This document shows, in pieces, positions 1 to 8,000 of a stretch of DNA of 64,000 nt (position 1 is the stretch's first letter; every line of letters starts with the position of its first letter). The notes beneath the pieces are model-generated. The model saw only the letters and a program-made list of their open reading frames with translations. It was not told where the DNA came from and searched no databases. The DNA comes from SG8-41 sp035649495 (GTDB lineage Bacteria; Pseudomonadota; Gammaproteobacteria; Burkholderiales; SG8-41). A program made the position numbers and the translations under genes. The stretch spans positions 13,413 through 77,412 of the forward strand of contig DASRJL010000036.1 in NCBI GenBank assembly GCA_035649495.1, written 5' to 3'.

Positions 1-1
1 G

Positions 2-271
2 TACAGCCACCTGAGCTCCATCGACGTCAAGGTCGGCGATCCGGTCAAGCAACTCCAGATCATCGGCAAGACGGGGGAGACGGGACTGGCCGCGGGCGAC
101 CATCTGCACTACGGCGTCTATCTGCACGGGGTCGCGATTCTGCCGGTCGAGTGGTGGGACCAGAAGTGGATCAACGACAACATCCAGCCCAAGCTCGAAG
201 GTCACAGCGGCGAAGCGATAGCCAGATCACAGGAGTCGGAACGCATAACCGCGCGCAAGAAACGCCGCTAG
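2..271 (+). CDS. M23-family peptidoglycan metallopeptidase, C-terminal fragment
   Basis: The first 89 visible codons read as the end of an M23 (LytM/gametolysin) peptidase domain. There is a YSHLSSIDVKVGD stretch, an IGKTGETGLAAGDHLHYG core with the zinc-binding HxH motif, and the ending ILPVEWWDQKWINDNI that is typical of membrane-anchored M23 proteins. The family cleaves peptide cross-links in the cell wall or regulates amidases from the periplasm. The gene runs off the left edge, so its N-terminus, signal or membrane anchor and possible coiled coil cannot be seen. The stop TAG is followed at once by a short inverted repeat (CCTTGCGCC/GGCGCAAGG) and then by a GGATGAAGGATGA-type repeat. Confidence 0.85.
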   Translation, partial: YSHLSSIDVKVGDPVKQLQIIGKTGETGLAAGDHLHYGVYLHGVAILPVEWWDQKWINDNIQPKLEGHSGEAIARSQESERITARKKRR

Positions 272-295
272 CCTTGCGCCTGGCGCAAGGATGAA
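272..295 (+). terminator. Possible hairpin after the M23 gene
   Basis: CCTTGCGCC and GGCGCAAGG form a near-perfect 9-bp inverted repeat separated by very few bases, starting one base after the stop codon of the peptidase. No clear T-run follows, so it may be a stabilising hairpin or a factor-assisted terminator rather than a classical intrinsic one. Confidence 0.35.
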
Positions 296-349
296 GGATG
301 AACGTGGAAGGATGGGGGTGGCGCGCGCATGCCCGCCGGGGTGGTCAAA
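289..349 (+). repeat. GGATGAAGGATGAACG repeat joined to half of the GGGGTGGT element
   Basis: Bases 289-313 hold the GATGAAGGATGAACGTGGAAGGATG repeat that recurs near 18.9, 48.9, 53.1-53.3 and 63.0 kb. Bases 314-346 match the right half of the hairpin/GGGGTGGT element (GGGGTGGCGCGCGC...CGCCGGGGTGGT); its hairpin half is missing. The two repeat types are therefore directly joined here, as they are in the 50 and 53 kb regions. Confidence 0.7.
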
Positions 350-379
350 TCAGGTGCGAAAAAATAACGTGGAGAACGC

Positions 380-1372
380 ATGACCTCAGGAATCAATCTC
401 AAAAGCATGATGCTCGCGTTGGCGGCGGCATGGGCGGGCATCCCCGTGGCGCACGCCGCGTCCGTGGAAGTGGACAAGTACCCGACGAAGCCGATACGCC
501 TCATCGCGCCCTTCGTCCCCGGCGGCGGCACCGACATCACCGCTCGCGCGATCGCCGCGAAACTGTCGGAACGCTGGGGACAACAAGTCATCGTGGACAA
601 TCGCGCGGGCGCGGCCGGTACGATCGGCGTGGAGCTCACCGCGACGGCGGCGCCCGACGGCTACACCATCTGCATCATCTCGGCTTCGCACTCGGTCAAT
701 TCGGCGACCAATCCCAAGCTGCCGTACGACCTGACGAGGGACTTGCAGGGAATCTCCCAGGCCACGTCGCTGTTCTACGTCATACACATTCACCCCTCCG
801 TTCCGGCAAAGTCGGTGACGGAGCTCATCACTTACGCCAAAGCCAATCCCGGCAAGTTGAGCTTCGGGTCGTCCGGCACCGGCGGCTTGCAGCATTTCGC
901 GGGAGAGATGTTCAACCATCTCGCAGGCATAAAGATGGTGCACATACCCTACAAGGGCGGCGCCGCGGCGACCGCCGACCTGATCGGAGGCAACATCCAG
1001 TTCGGGTTCGGCACCCTGTTGAGCTCGCGGCCTCATTACAAGGCCGGGCGGCTGCGGCCCCTTGGAATCAGCCTGCGCCAGCGCTCTCCCATCGCGCCCG
1101 AGTTTCCGACCATCGCCGAAGCGGGGCTTCCTGGCTACGAAGTCGACCAGTGGTACGGCATCATCACTTCGGCGAAAGTGCCGCGGCCTCTCGTCGACAA
1201 GCTCGCGGCGGCCATCGCGGAAGCGGTGAAATCACCGGAAACCGCGCAGCGCCTGAGCGGCGACGGATCGACGCCGGTCGGCAGCACCCCCGAGCAGTTC
1301 AGCGCGCACATCAGGAGCGAAATCGCCAAGTGGCGCAAGCTCGTGAAGGACGCCAGGCTGGAGCTGCACTGA
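380..1372 (+). CDS. Bug/TctC-family tripartite tricarboxylate transporter substrate-binding protein
   Basis: A periplasmic solute receptor of the Bug family, which captures small carboxylates and presents them to a TctAB-type secondary transporter or to sensors. The ORF has a Sec signal (about residues 1-27, ending AHA-A), then the family hallmark YPTKPIRLIAPFVPGGGTD, the LPYDLTRDLQGI segment, and a GKLSFGSSGTGGLQHFAGEMF stretch that lines the ligand pocket. At 330 aa it has the usual family length. The ATG at 380 is preceded by GGAG at good spacing. No tctA or tctB gene is adjacent, so it is an orphan receptor. The ligand cannot be predicted from sequence. It is convergent with the next Bug gene. 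Confidence 0.92.
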   Translation: MTSGINLKSMMLALAAAWAGIPVAHAASVEVDKYPTKPIRLIAPFVPGGGTDITARAIAAKLSERWGQQVIVDNRAGAAGTIGVELTATAAPDGYTICIISASHSVNSATNPKLPYDLTRDLQGISQATSLFYVIHIHPSVPAKSVTELITYAKANPGKLSFGSSGTGGLQHFAGEMFNHLAGIKMVHIPYKGGAAATADLIGGNIQFGFGTLLSSRPHYKAGRLRPLGISLRQRSPIAPEFPTIAEAGLPGYEVDQWYGIITSAKVPRPLVDKLAAAIAEAVKSPETAQRLSGDGSTPVGSTPEQFSAHIRSEIAKWRKLVKDARLELH

Positions 1373-1417
1373 GCAAAGAACAATGTCAAAAACTTGCCGG
1401 GGTCAGGCCCCACGCCG

Positions 1418-2386
1418 TTAATCCGGCTTGATGCCCGATTCCTTGACTACCTTCGCCCACTTCGGAATCTCCGACTTGATGAACGCGGCGAACTCATCGG
1501 GCGAGTTGCCGATTCCTTCCAGAGCCAGATCCGCGAGTTTGGCACGCAGGTCAGGTAGCGCGAGCGCTTTGATGGTTTCGACGTGGAGCCTGCGGACGAT
1601 AACCGCCGGGGTTCCTGACGGCGCGAGCAATCCGAGCCATCCCATGAGTTCGAAGCTCGGATAGCCGGACTCGGCAATGGTCGGTAATTCCGGGGCCAGC
1701 GACGAGCGCTTCAACGAGGTCACTGCGAGCGCGCGCAGCTTCCCCTCGCGCGCCAGAGGCAAGACCACCCCTATGGGGCTGATCGTCATCGTAACGCGCC
1801 CGCCAAGCAGATCCGGAATCGCCGCGGGCACGCCTTTGTAGGGTATGTGCCGGATGTCGAGGCCTGCCATGGACTTGAACAATTCCGCGCCTACGTGAGG
1901 GCCGCTACCGCTGCCGGCGGAGGCGAACGCGAGCCCGCCAGGTTGCGCCTTGGCCAGGGCAACCAACTCCTTGACGCTCTTCGCCGGCACGGCGTTGTGG
2001 ACCACCAGCATGTACATGGATGCCATGACCTGGGAAATTGGCGCAAAATCTTTTACCGGGTCATACGCCAGCTTGTACAGGCTGGGGTTGATGGCGATCT
2101 GTCCCTGGCTCAGCAGCCCCAACGTGTAGCCATCCGGTGCAGCTTTCGCGACGCGCTCGGCTCCGATGGCGCCCGCGGCACCGGGCGCGTTGTCGACCAC
2201 GATCGGCTTTCCCAGTGCCCCGGTGAGTTTTTGGCTGAGCAGGCGCGCGACGGTGTCCGCCTCACCGCCGATCGGGAAACCGACAACGAGGCGGATCGGC
2301 TTCTCGGGATAATTCGTTTGCGCGGCCGGACTCTCTACGCCCACCAGCGCCAGTAGAACAAACATGAGACCCGATAGATGTGTCAT
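1418..2386 (-). CDS. Bug/TctC-family substrate-binding protein, divergent from a LysR gene
   Basis: A 322-aa Bug receptor with a signal peptide (about residues 1-22), the YPEKPIRLVVGFPIGGEAD family opening, LAYDPVKDFAPI and an SAGSGSGPHVGAELF ligand loop. GAGGAG lies just upstream of the ATG at 2386. It is transcribed away from the LysR-type regulator at 2477 across a 90-bp shared control region. That is the common arrangement for a LysR-controlled uptake gene, so autoregulation plus ligand-responsive control is a reasonable inference. It is an orphan receptor with no membrane components nearby. Confidence 0.92.
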   Translation of the reverse strand: MTHLSGLMFVLLALVGVESPAAQTNYPEKPIRLVVGFPIGGEADTVARLLSQKLTGALGKPIVVDNAPGAAGAIGAERVAKAAPDGYTLGLLSQGQIAINPSLYKLAYDPVKDFAPISQVMASMYMLVVHNAVPAKSVKELVALAKAQPGGLAFASAGSGSGPHVGAELFKSMAGLDIRHIPYKGVPAAIPDLLGGRVTMTISPIGVVLPLAREGKLRALAVTSLKRSSLAPELPTIAESGYPSFELMGWLGLLAPSGTPAVIVRRLHVETIKALALPDLRAKLADLALEGIGNSPDEFAAFIKSEIPKWAKVVKESGIKPD

Positions 2387-2476
2387 TTCTGTCTCCTCTA
2401 TTGGCTCATGTTGACACCCCAGTCCGTTTACTGCAATTCTCCGACTTTCACCATATGATGACTTTTAGTTAACACA
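2387..2476. promoter_or_regulatory. Divergent control region between Bug and LysR genes
   Basis: The 90 bp between the two divergent starts must hold both promoters and any LysR operator. A perfect TTGACA hexamer at 2411-2416 could serve as a -35 for the rightward LysR gene, with only a weak AATTCT-like -10 about 18 bp downstream. I cannot single out a convincing T-N11-A operator by eye. Confidence 0.35.
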
Positions 2477-3367
2477 ATGGAACTGCGCGACATCGAGTAT
2501 TTCGCGGTGATGGCCGAGCACGGCAACGTGCGGAGGGCCTCCGAGGCGCTGGGCCTTTCCCCGCCCGCGCTCAGCAAGAGCCTGCGGCGCCTGGAACAGT
2601 CGTTGCAGGCGAGAATCTTCAAGCGCACGCCCAAAGGGATCGAGCTGACCGCCGTTGGATCGGCGCTTCTTGCTCAGGTAAAGCGCATCCGCGTGATGCT
2701 CGCCGACGTTGCGCGCGAAGCAACCGATCTTTCCCAGGGGCTCGCAGGCCATCTGCGGATCGGCGTCGGTCCGGCCATCGCAGAGCTGCTGCCCGCGGCT
2801 TACGCGGCGCTGCTCGATGAGGCGCCGAGGCTTACCGCCGCGATCGAGATTTCCGACAATGACGTGATGTTTCCCGCCCTTCGCAACGGCACGCTCGACC
2901 TGATCTTCAACGTCATTCCCGAGTTTTCCATGAGCGGCCTCACGGTCGAGCCTCTCTTCGATGACGATTTTGTCGTGTGCGCGTCGGCGCGGCACCGTCT
3001 GGCGAAATCGAAGCGCGTTCCCATGAGCGCGCTCGCGAACGAGCGGTGGGTCCTGTCCACGCCGAACATCCCCACGCAGCAATTGCTGGAACGCGCGTTC
3101 CGCGAGCGCGGTATGCGGCCCCCCGCTTGCGCGGTCGAAGTGCGATCGGCGCGCATGCGGCTGCAGCTCGTCGCCGCGACGGATCTCCTCGGTTACATGT
3201 CGACGAAGGCGCTACGAGCCGTCTCCCGCAGCCTGCGCGTCCGCGAGCTCCCAGTGAACGACCTCAAGCTGCGTCGAAGCATCGGTGTCATCTACCGCGA
3301 AGAAGCCTATCTCTCACCTTCGGCGCGCAGGCTAATTGGCATACTCAAACAACAGTACCGCGCGTAA
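2477..3367 (+). CDS. LysR-family transcriptional regulator
   Basis: A 296-aa LysR regulator. Residues 1-60 form the winged helix-turn-helix (MELRDIEYFAVMAEHGNVRRASEAL, then SPPALSKSLRRLEQSLQARIF). A linker helix and the periplasmic-binding-like effector domain (from about residue 90, HLRIGVGPAIAELLP) follow. Family members are tetramers that activate a divergent target when a small metabolite binds. The divergent Bug receptor gene is the obvious candidate target. The effector is unknown. The 3' end is convergent with the VOC gene. Confidence 0.93.
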   Translation: MELRDIEYFAVMAEHGNVRRASEALGLSPPALSKSLRRLEQSLQARIFKRTPKGIELTAVGSALLAQVKRIRVMLADVAREATDLSQGLAGHLRIGVGPAIAELLPAAYAALLDEAPRLTAAIEISDNDVMFPALRNGTLDLIFNVIPEFSMSGLTVEPLFDDDFVVCASARHRLAKSKRVPMSALANERWVLSTPNIPTQQLLERAFRERGMRPPACAVEVRSARMRLQLVAATDLLGYMSTKALRAVSRSLRVRELPVNDLKLRRSIGVIYREEAYLSPSARRLIGILKQQYRA

Positions 3368-3412
3368 CGGATTGCAAAGACCTGGCCCAGTCCGACGCGG
3401 GTCCTACCTGCG

Positions 3413-3790
3413 CTATTCCGGCGCTTTGCGGTCGGAGTCCACCAATTGCATCCGCCAGCCGTCGGGATCGCGGAAATTGACCGTCATGCGCCCTGTCGCC
3501 TTTACGTAGTTCGGCGCGCGCGGCATCTTCAGCCCTTTGCCCTGGAACTCCTCGTAGGACTCCTGGGCGTTGTCGACTTTGAAGGCGATGTGGTTCACCC
3601 CGATGTTTTCTTCGCCGCCGACCTGATGAATCTCGAAGATGGGTTGATTGGCCCCGGGCAGCTGCAGCTCTGCCGAAGAGCCGTGGTGGGACGTGCGGGT
3701 GAGGACCTTGAATCCCATCTTCTCGAAAAAAGCGATGTACTCTTCGACATCCCGGACAATGATCTCGATGTGGTCGATCCCGCGAACCAT
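3413..3790 (-). CDS. VOC-superfamily (glyoxalase/dioxygenase-fold) protein
   Basis: A 125-aa single-module VOC protein: two beta-alpha-beta-beta-beta units, starting IDHIEIIVRDVEEYIAFFEKMGF and ending FRDPDGWRMQLVDSD. Metal-ligand candidates are His7, Glu53 and His67. The fourth position, usually Glu, is Gln115, so metal binding may be altered. The family includes lyases, isomerases, dioxygenases and epimerases, and the sequence does not choose among them; a fosfomycin-resistance or epimerase role cannot be claimed. GGAGAG precedes the ATG at 3790. It lies tail to tail with the LysR gene, 45 bp apart. Confidence 0.85.
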   Translation of the reverse strand: MVRGIDHIEIIVRDVEEYIAFFEKMGFKVLTRTSHHGSSAELQLPGANQPIFEIHQVGGEENIGVNHIAFKVDNAQESYEEFQGKGLKMPRAPNYVKATGRMTVNFRDPDGWRMQLVDSDRKAPE

Positions 3791-4112
3791 GACTCTCTCC
3801 TATGCAGCAGTTGAGTGGTAGTACTGTGTCAAAAAATTTCCCGCGTGATTATTGCGCGTCGAAGCATCCGAAGCGTCCGGCATCACCCGCATTCGTGCTT
3901 CCATATCGGTGCCATCAAGTGTAGAGCACCGTTTTGCCACGAAACGTGTGATCGCAGGCAGGCTGTTCGCGAACGCGTCGAAGGTAGAATCCGTGATACA
4001 CAACACTTGATGCGTTTAATCAAGACCCCGGGTGGACCCGAGCAGCCGAGTGGTCCCGCATGCCCGTGCATTGCGTCGCTGCAGTGATCATGATCCCGGA
4101 GCTTCGTTCCGG
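3791..4112. other. Gene-free stretch between VOC and Bug genes
   Basis: About 320 bp with only short ORFs lacking ribosome binding sites or recognisable domains. It is less GC-rich than its surroundings. It should contain the promoter of the leftward VOC gene near 3791-3850. I see no RNA gene or repeat here. Confidence 0.5.
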
Positions 4113-5093
4113 TCATTGCGCGCGGATATTGCGCTCGCGTATGACTTTCGCCCAGCGTGCGGATTCGGTGCGCATGAACTGGGCGAAGCGCTCGAGCGTC
4201 ATCGCCTCGTGCTCTGCGCCCTCACTCGCCAGGCGCTCCTGAAACTCCCGTTGCGCCGCAACGCGCCCGATGTCTGTATGAATACGGGCGACCAGGTCCT
4301 TCGGCAGCGTGGACGGACCGTAGAAAGCGTACCAGCTGCTCATGTCGAACCCGGGCACGCCGGATTCCGCAAGCGTCGGCAGGTCGGGCCAGGCCTGCGT
4401 TCGCTTCGTTGTCGATACCCCGAGGGCGCGTGCTCGTCCAGCCTTGGCCTGGGTGAGCGTGGCAGGTACCGAGCCAAACGTGAGATCGATGTCTCCGGTC
4501 ACCAGCGCCAGCATGCTCGGGCCCGCGCCTTTGAACGGAATGTGCGTCATGCGCGTGCCGGTGAGCGACATGAACAGCTCGGCGGCGAGGTGTGTGGTTG
4601 CGCCGTTACCGCCCGAACCGAAGTTGAGCTTGCCGGGCCGAGCTTTTGCCAACGCGACCAGCTCCTTGGCGGACTTGACGGGGACCGCCGGGTGGGTCAC
4701 CAGCAGCATGCAGGTGTGCACGAGAAACGCCACCGGCGCCAGGTCGACGAGCGGGTCGTAGGTGAGCTTCATGAGATGGGGGTTGATCACGATCTGTCCC
4801 GCAGTGACGAACACCAGGGTATGACCGTCCGGCGGCGATTTGACGGTCAGCTCCACGGCGATCGAGCCTGACGCGCCGGGACGATGCTCGATGATCACGG
4901 GCTGCTTCCAGGTTTCGGTCAGCTTCTGCGCCACCATGCGCGCAAAGTAATCGGTCGCACCGCCCGGCGGCTGTCCCGAAAGAAAGCGTACCGGCTTGGA
5001 CGGATACCCTTGTCCGAGCGCTGCGCTGCCGTGCGCAAGCAGCGCAACGAGTACTGCGCTCACGATCGCACTTATCCTGTTCATCCTGGTCAT
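4113..5093 (-). CDS. Bug/TctC-family substrate-binding protein
   Basis: A Bug receptor with a hydrophobic Sec signal (RISAIVSAVLVALLAHGSAALG) followed by YPSKPVRFLSGQPPGGATD, a MKLTYDPLVDLAPV segment and an NFGSGGNGATTHLAAELF ligand loop. The frame is open to a TTG at 5117. I prefer the ATG at 5093, or the one at 5084, because the signal sequence begins there. These start codons lie inside a GACAGGATGACCAGGATGAACAGGATA repeat-like stretch that also occurs near 12.33, 15.69 and 35.12 kb. It is divergent from the opine-dehydrogenase-like gene at 5169. Confidence 0.9.
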   Translation of the reverse strand: MTRMNRISAIVSAVLVALLAHGSAALGQGYPSKPVRFLSGQPPGGATDYFARMVAQKLTETWKQPVIIEHRPGASGSIAVELTVKSPPDGHTLVFVTAGQIVINPHLMKLTYDPLVDLAPVAFLVHTCMLLVTHPAVPVKSAKELVALAKARPGKLNFGSGGNGATTHLAAELFMSLTGTRMTHIPFKGAGPSMLALVTGDIDLTFGSVPATLTQAKAGRARALGVSTTKRTQAWPDLPTLAESGVPGFDMSSWYAFYGPSTLPKDLVARIHTDIGRVAAQREFQERLASEGAEHEAMTLERFAQFMRTESARWAKVIRERNIRAQ

Positions 5094-5168
5094 CCTGTCC
5101 GTATGGCGCTTAAACAAGCCTGGGGGTCAGAGTAACATCCCGCAATAATCGCACAAGGGAGCAGTTGC

Positions 5169-6284
5169 ATGTCGAAAGTCGCAGTCATCGGTAATACCGC
5201 GCGCGCGATCGGTGCGGTGTGCGCGGCGGATCTCACGCTGTCGGGCCACGAAGTTCGTTATGCGGTCTTTCCGGAGCATAAGGATCAGCTACCGGAAGTG
5301 CGCAAGTCGGGGGGCTTCACCGTCGAAGGCGATGCGAAGCACCTCATCTCGAAGAAGACCGGCTTCGCCAGGCTCGACAGGATCTGCGACACCACGCGCG
5401 AGGCTCTGAAGGATGCCGCGGCCGTGCTGATCGAAGTCGACATCCATCAGCTCGAAGAGAAGGTGAGCGCGATGATTCCCGAATTCGCGCGCGGCGCCGT
5501 CGTGCACGTTCAGAGCCACGGGTACTGGCCGGCTGCGCGGCTTACGCCGCTCTTGCGCAAGGCGGGTCGGGAAGACGTGCTCGTGACTGAAGCGCCTGCG
5601 CCGACGCATGCAGCGCGGATCGACGGCGCGGTGGTGACGCCCAAAGGGTTGCGCAAGGGCATTCGGATCGCGACGGTGCCGGCTTCGCGGTCGGGTGAAG
5701 CGCTCGCGGTTCTGAGGCCCCTGTTCCCCGATTTCGCGGCGGCGTCGTCGGTGCTCCAGACCGGGCTCGAGAACCTGAACCTGATCGTGCATCCGGCGAT
5801 GGTGCTGCCGAACGTCGGTGGCATGGAGCGCGCGAAACTCGAGGGCAGGAAGTTCGGTTTCTACCAGGAGGGCGTGGTGCCAGCGGCGGGCGTGCTCGGA
5901 GACGCGCTCGACGCCGAGCGCAAGCTCGTGTGCGAGGCTTACGGCGTCGAGCACACGCCGATGGCGAAGGCGATCGAGCAGTACTACGGCTTCAAGAGCG
6001 ACACTTTCTACGAGGCGATGCAGAATCCTGTTTATAAGTCCTTCCCCTCCTTCCATTCCGACATCTGGCGCGAGTGGGAATTGGTGGACCTGCCCTACGC
6101 CATCGTGCCGTGCGTGAAGCTTGCCGATCAGGCGGGGATCGCGGTGCCGCTGCACCGCGCGTTTGCGGAGATTCTCGGCGTGCTCCTCGGCGTCGACCCG
6201 TGGAATTGCGGGCCGTCGCTTGCGGACATGGACCTCGAGGGCTCGCCGGAGGCGGTGAAGAAGCGGATGCTCGGTTCAAACTAG
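5169..6284 (+). CDS. NAD(P)-dependent octopine/nopaline dehydrogenase-family protein
   Basis: A 371-aa protein with an N-terminal Rossmann fold (VAVIGNTARAIGAVCAADL), followed by an all-helical opine dehydrogenase domain. The diagnostic GLENLNLIVHPAMVLPNVG carries the catalytic-type His, with EGVVPAAGVLGDALDAER after it. Family enzymes reductively couple an amino acid with an alpha-keto acid, or do the reverse; substrates vary. The ATG at 5169 follows AGGGAGCAGTTGC. It is divergent from a Bug receptor, which suggests uptake and oxidation of a keto-acid or amino-acid conjugate, but this is inference from position only. Confidence 0.85.
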   Translation: MSKVAVIGNTARAIGAVCAADLTLSGHEVRYAVFPEHKDQLPEVRKSGGFTVEGDAKHLISKKTGFARLDRICDTTREALKDAAAVLIEVDIHQLEEKVSAMIPEFARGAVVHVQSHGYWPAARLTPLLRKAGREDVLVTEAPAPTHAARIDGAVVTPKGLRKGIRIATVPASRSGEALAVLRPLFPDFAAASSVLQTGLENLNLIVHPAMVLPNVGGMERAKLEGRKFGFYQEGVVPAAGVLGDALDAERKLVCEAYGVEHTPMAKAIEQYYGFKSDTFYEAMQNPVYKSFPSFHSDIWREWELVDLPYAIVPCVKLADQAGIAVPLHRAFAEILGVLLGVDPWNCGPSLADMDLEGSPEAVKKRMLGSN

Positions 6285-6295
6285 CGACCACACGG

Positions 6296-6343
6296 ACCAC
6301 CCCGGCGGACTTCGTGCGCCACCCCTCCTCGTGGGAGGAGGGG
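6296..6343 (-). repeat. Hairpin/GGGGTGGT intergenic element, inverted copy
   Basis: Read on the minus strand this is CCCCTCCT-N6-AGGAGGGG, then TGGCGCACGAAG-TCCG and CCGGGGTGGT. It has the same architecture as copies at 25.36, 47.17, 50.05, 50.17, 53.46 and 59.12 kb, with a half copy at 0.31 kb. The 8-bp stem is perfect. The central bases between TGG and GGGGTGGT differ from copy to copy while the ends are kept. Confidence 0.75.
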
Positions 6344-6377
6344 AGATTTCATCGACGCCTTGCGCAGACCGCGGTAC

Positions 6378-6433
6378 TTGAGCCGCCGTATCTGCACCGC
6401 AATATCTGAACCGCTCTATCTGAGCCGCTGCAC
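6378..6433 (-). repeat. 14-bp tandem repeat (CTGAGCCGCCTTAT type), four units, abutting a stop codon
   Basis: Four diverged units of the form CTGAxCCGCxxxAT occur with 14-bp spacing and end exactly at the stop codon of the minus-strand ThDP gene (6434-6436). The same unit, read on the other strand, forms a three-unit array at 16044-16085, starting 4 bp after the stop of the cyclase remnant. Confidence 0.7.
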
Positions 6434-7981
6434 CTACATCACCACATCCACGAGATACGGACCACGCTGCGACATGGCGTAGGTGAGCTGCTTCGTCAGC
6501 TCCTCGAGATCGCGCGCCTGCCCGCCCGGCACGCCCATGCTTTTGGCCATCATTGCGAAGTCGATCGCCGGCCGGTCGAGCGTCAGCATGTCCCTGGCGC
6601 GAGGGCCGGGATTGGCGGCCCCGACGTCGGCGAGCTGGCTGTAGAGGATCTTGTACGACCGGTTGGAGAAGATCATCACGCAGATGTCCAGGTTTTCCCG
6701 CGCCATCGTCCACAGGGACTGGTTCGTGTACATGGCGCTGCCGTCGCCGATCATGGCGATGACCTTGCGATTGGGGCAGGCCACCGCCGCGCCCACGGCG
6801 ACCGGCCCGCCGAAGCCGATCGAGCCGCCCATGTTGTTCAGCCAGTCGTGCGGCGGCGCCCCGGCGCTATGGGGGAAGAAGCCGCGGCCCGTGGTAACCG
6901 ATTCGTCGACCACGATCGCGCCCTCGGGCATCGTGGCGCCGAGCGCCTGGCCCAGGCCTTCGAGCGTGAACTTGCCGGTCGGCCGCTCGGGCCGGCCGGT
7001 CTGGGCAACGCCCGCCGGCTTCTCGTTCATCGCGCCCAACTCGGCCGCCAGTGCCTCTAATGAGGCAATGGGGTTTCCCTCTATCGGGCACAGCGTCGTC
7101 GTCTCGCAGCCCTCCGGCGTCAGCACGCTGGGTTTGCCCGGATAGGCGAAGAACGCGAACGGCGCCTTGGCGCCCACCAGCACCATGTGCTCCGTGCCCT
7201 TCAACTGGCTCTGCGCGGTTTCGATGACGAAATGGAGCCGCAGCATCTGGACCCGGCCGGCGCCGCGCTCGATGCGTGCGGTGCCGCCGGCGCCCTGGAC
7301 GCGGCATCCCGTCTTCGCGGCGATCTTCCCGGCGAGCTCGAGGCCGCGCGCGCGCAACGCGCGACCGCCGATGAAGAGCATCGCGGACTTGCCGTGCGAG
7401 AGCGCCTTCGCCGCGGCCACCACCGCCTCCTTGTCGGGCCCGGCCGGCGCCGGCGTGTCCGGCGTGTCGGCAACGCCGTCGGCCTCGCCCCACGCCGTAT
7501 CGGCCGGCAGAATGAGAGTCGCGATCTGGCCCGGCGCAACGCGGGCGGCCTGGATCGCCAGCGCGCCGTCACCGGCCACCGTCTTCGAAGTCGGCGATGT
7601 CTTCACCCAGTGCGAGAACGGCCGGGCGATGCCTTCGATGTCGGCGGTCAGCGGCGTGTCGTACTTGATGTGGTAGAGCGCGTGCTCGCCCACGATGTTG
7701 ACGATGCCGGAGCCCGCTTTCTTGGCGTTGTGCAGGTTGGCGGCCGAATTGGCGAGGCCCGGCCCCAGGTGCAGCAGGGTCGAAGCCGGGGTGTCGGTCA
7801 TGCGGTAGTAGCCGTCGGCCGCCCCGCTGCACACGCCTTCGAACAGGCCCAGCACGCAGCGCATGCCCTCGACCCGGTCGAGCGCGCCGACGAAATGCAT
7901 TTCCGAAGTGCCCGGGTTGGCGAAACAGACCTCGACGCCACCCTTCAGCAACGTCCGAACCAGACTTTCCGCTCCGTTCAT
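6434..7981 (-). CDS. ThDP-dependent acetolactate-synthase-like enzyme (large-subunit family)
   Basis: A 515-aa thiamine-diphosphate enzyme. The N-terminal PYR domain has VEVCFANPGTSEMHFVGALD and the ThDP-activating Glu48 in LGLFEGVCSGAADGYYRM. A central domain (about 190-340) and a C-terminal PP domain follow, with the GDG...N metal-binding motif in MIGDGSAMYTNQSLW...IFSNRSYKIL. It fits the acetolactate synthase/benzoylformate decarboxylase group, but no small regulatory subunit is present, so a catabolic decarboxylase or carboligase is more likely than branched-chain biosynthesis. It is the last gene of a six-gene minus-strand operon, 19 bp after a Bug receptor, implying action on the imported carboxylate. 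Confidence 0.85.
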   Translation of the reverse strand: MNGAESLVRTLLKGGVEVCFANPGTSEMHFVGALDRVEGMRCVLGLFEGVCSGAADGYYRMTDTPASTLLHLGPGLANSAANLHNAKKAGSGIVNIVGEHALYHIKYDTPLTADIEGIARPFSHWVKTSPTSKTVAGDGALAIQAARVAPGQIATLILPADTAWGEADGVADTPDTPAPAGPDKEAVVAAAKALSHGKSAMLFIGGRALRARGLELAGKIAAKTGCRVQGAGGTARIERGAGRVQMLRLHFVIETAQSQLKGTEHMVLVGAKAPFAFFAYPGKPSVLTPEGCETTTLCPIEGNPIASLEALAAELGAMNEKPAGVAQTGRPERPTGKFTLEGLGQALGATMPEGAIVVDESVTTGRGFFPHSAGAPPHDWLNNMGGSIGFGGPVAVGAAVACPNRKVIAMIGDGSAMYTNQSLWTMARENLDICVMIFSNRSYKILYSQLADVGAANPGPRARDMLTLDRPAIDFAMMAKSMGVPGGQARDLEELTKQLTYAMSQRGPYLVDVVM

Positions 7982-8000
7982 GGATTCATCTCCCTCGGAT

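Noticed and set aside
298..1431. 377-aa ORF overlapping the first Bug gene
   Set aside because: Arg/His-rich out-of-frame translation of the Bug gene at 380, which has signal peptide and family motifs.
3800..4116. Short ORFs in the gap between VOC and Bug genes, or a tRNA-like fold
   Set aside because: No ribosome binding sites, no domain similarity, and no cloverleaf with conserved T-loop could be drawn.
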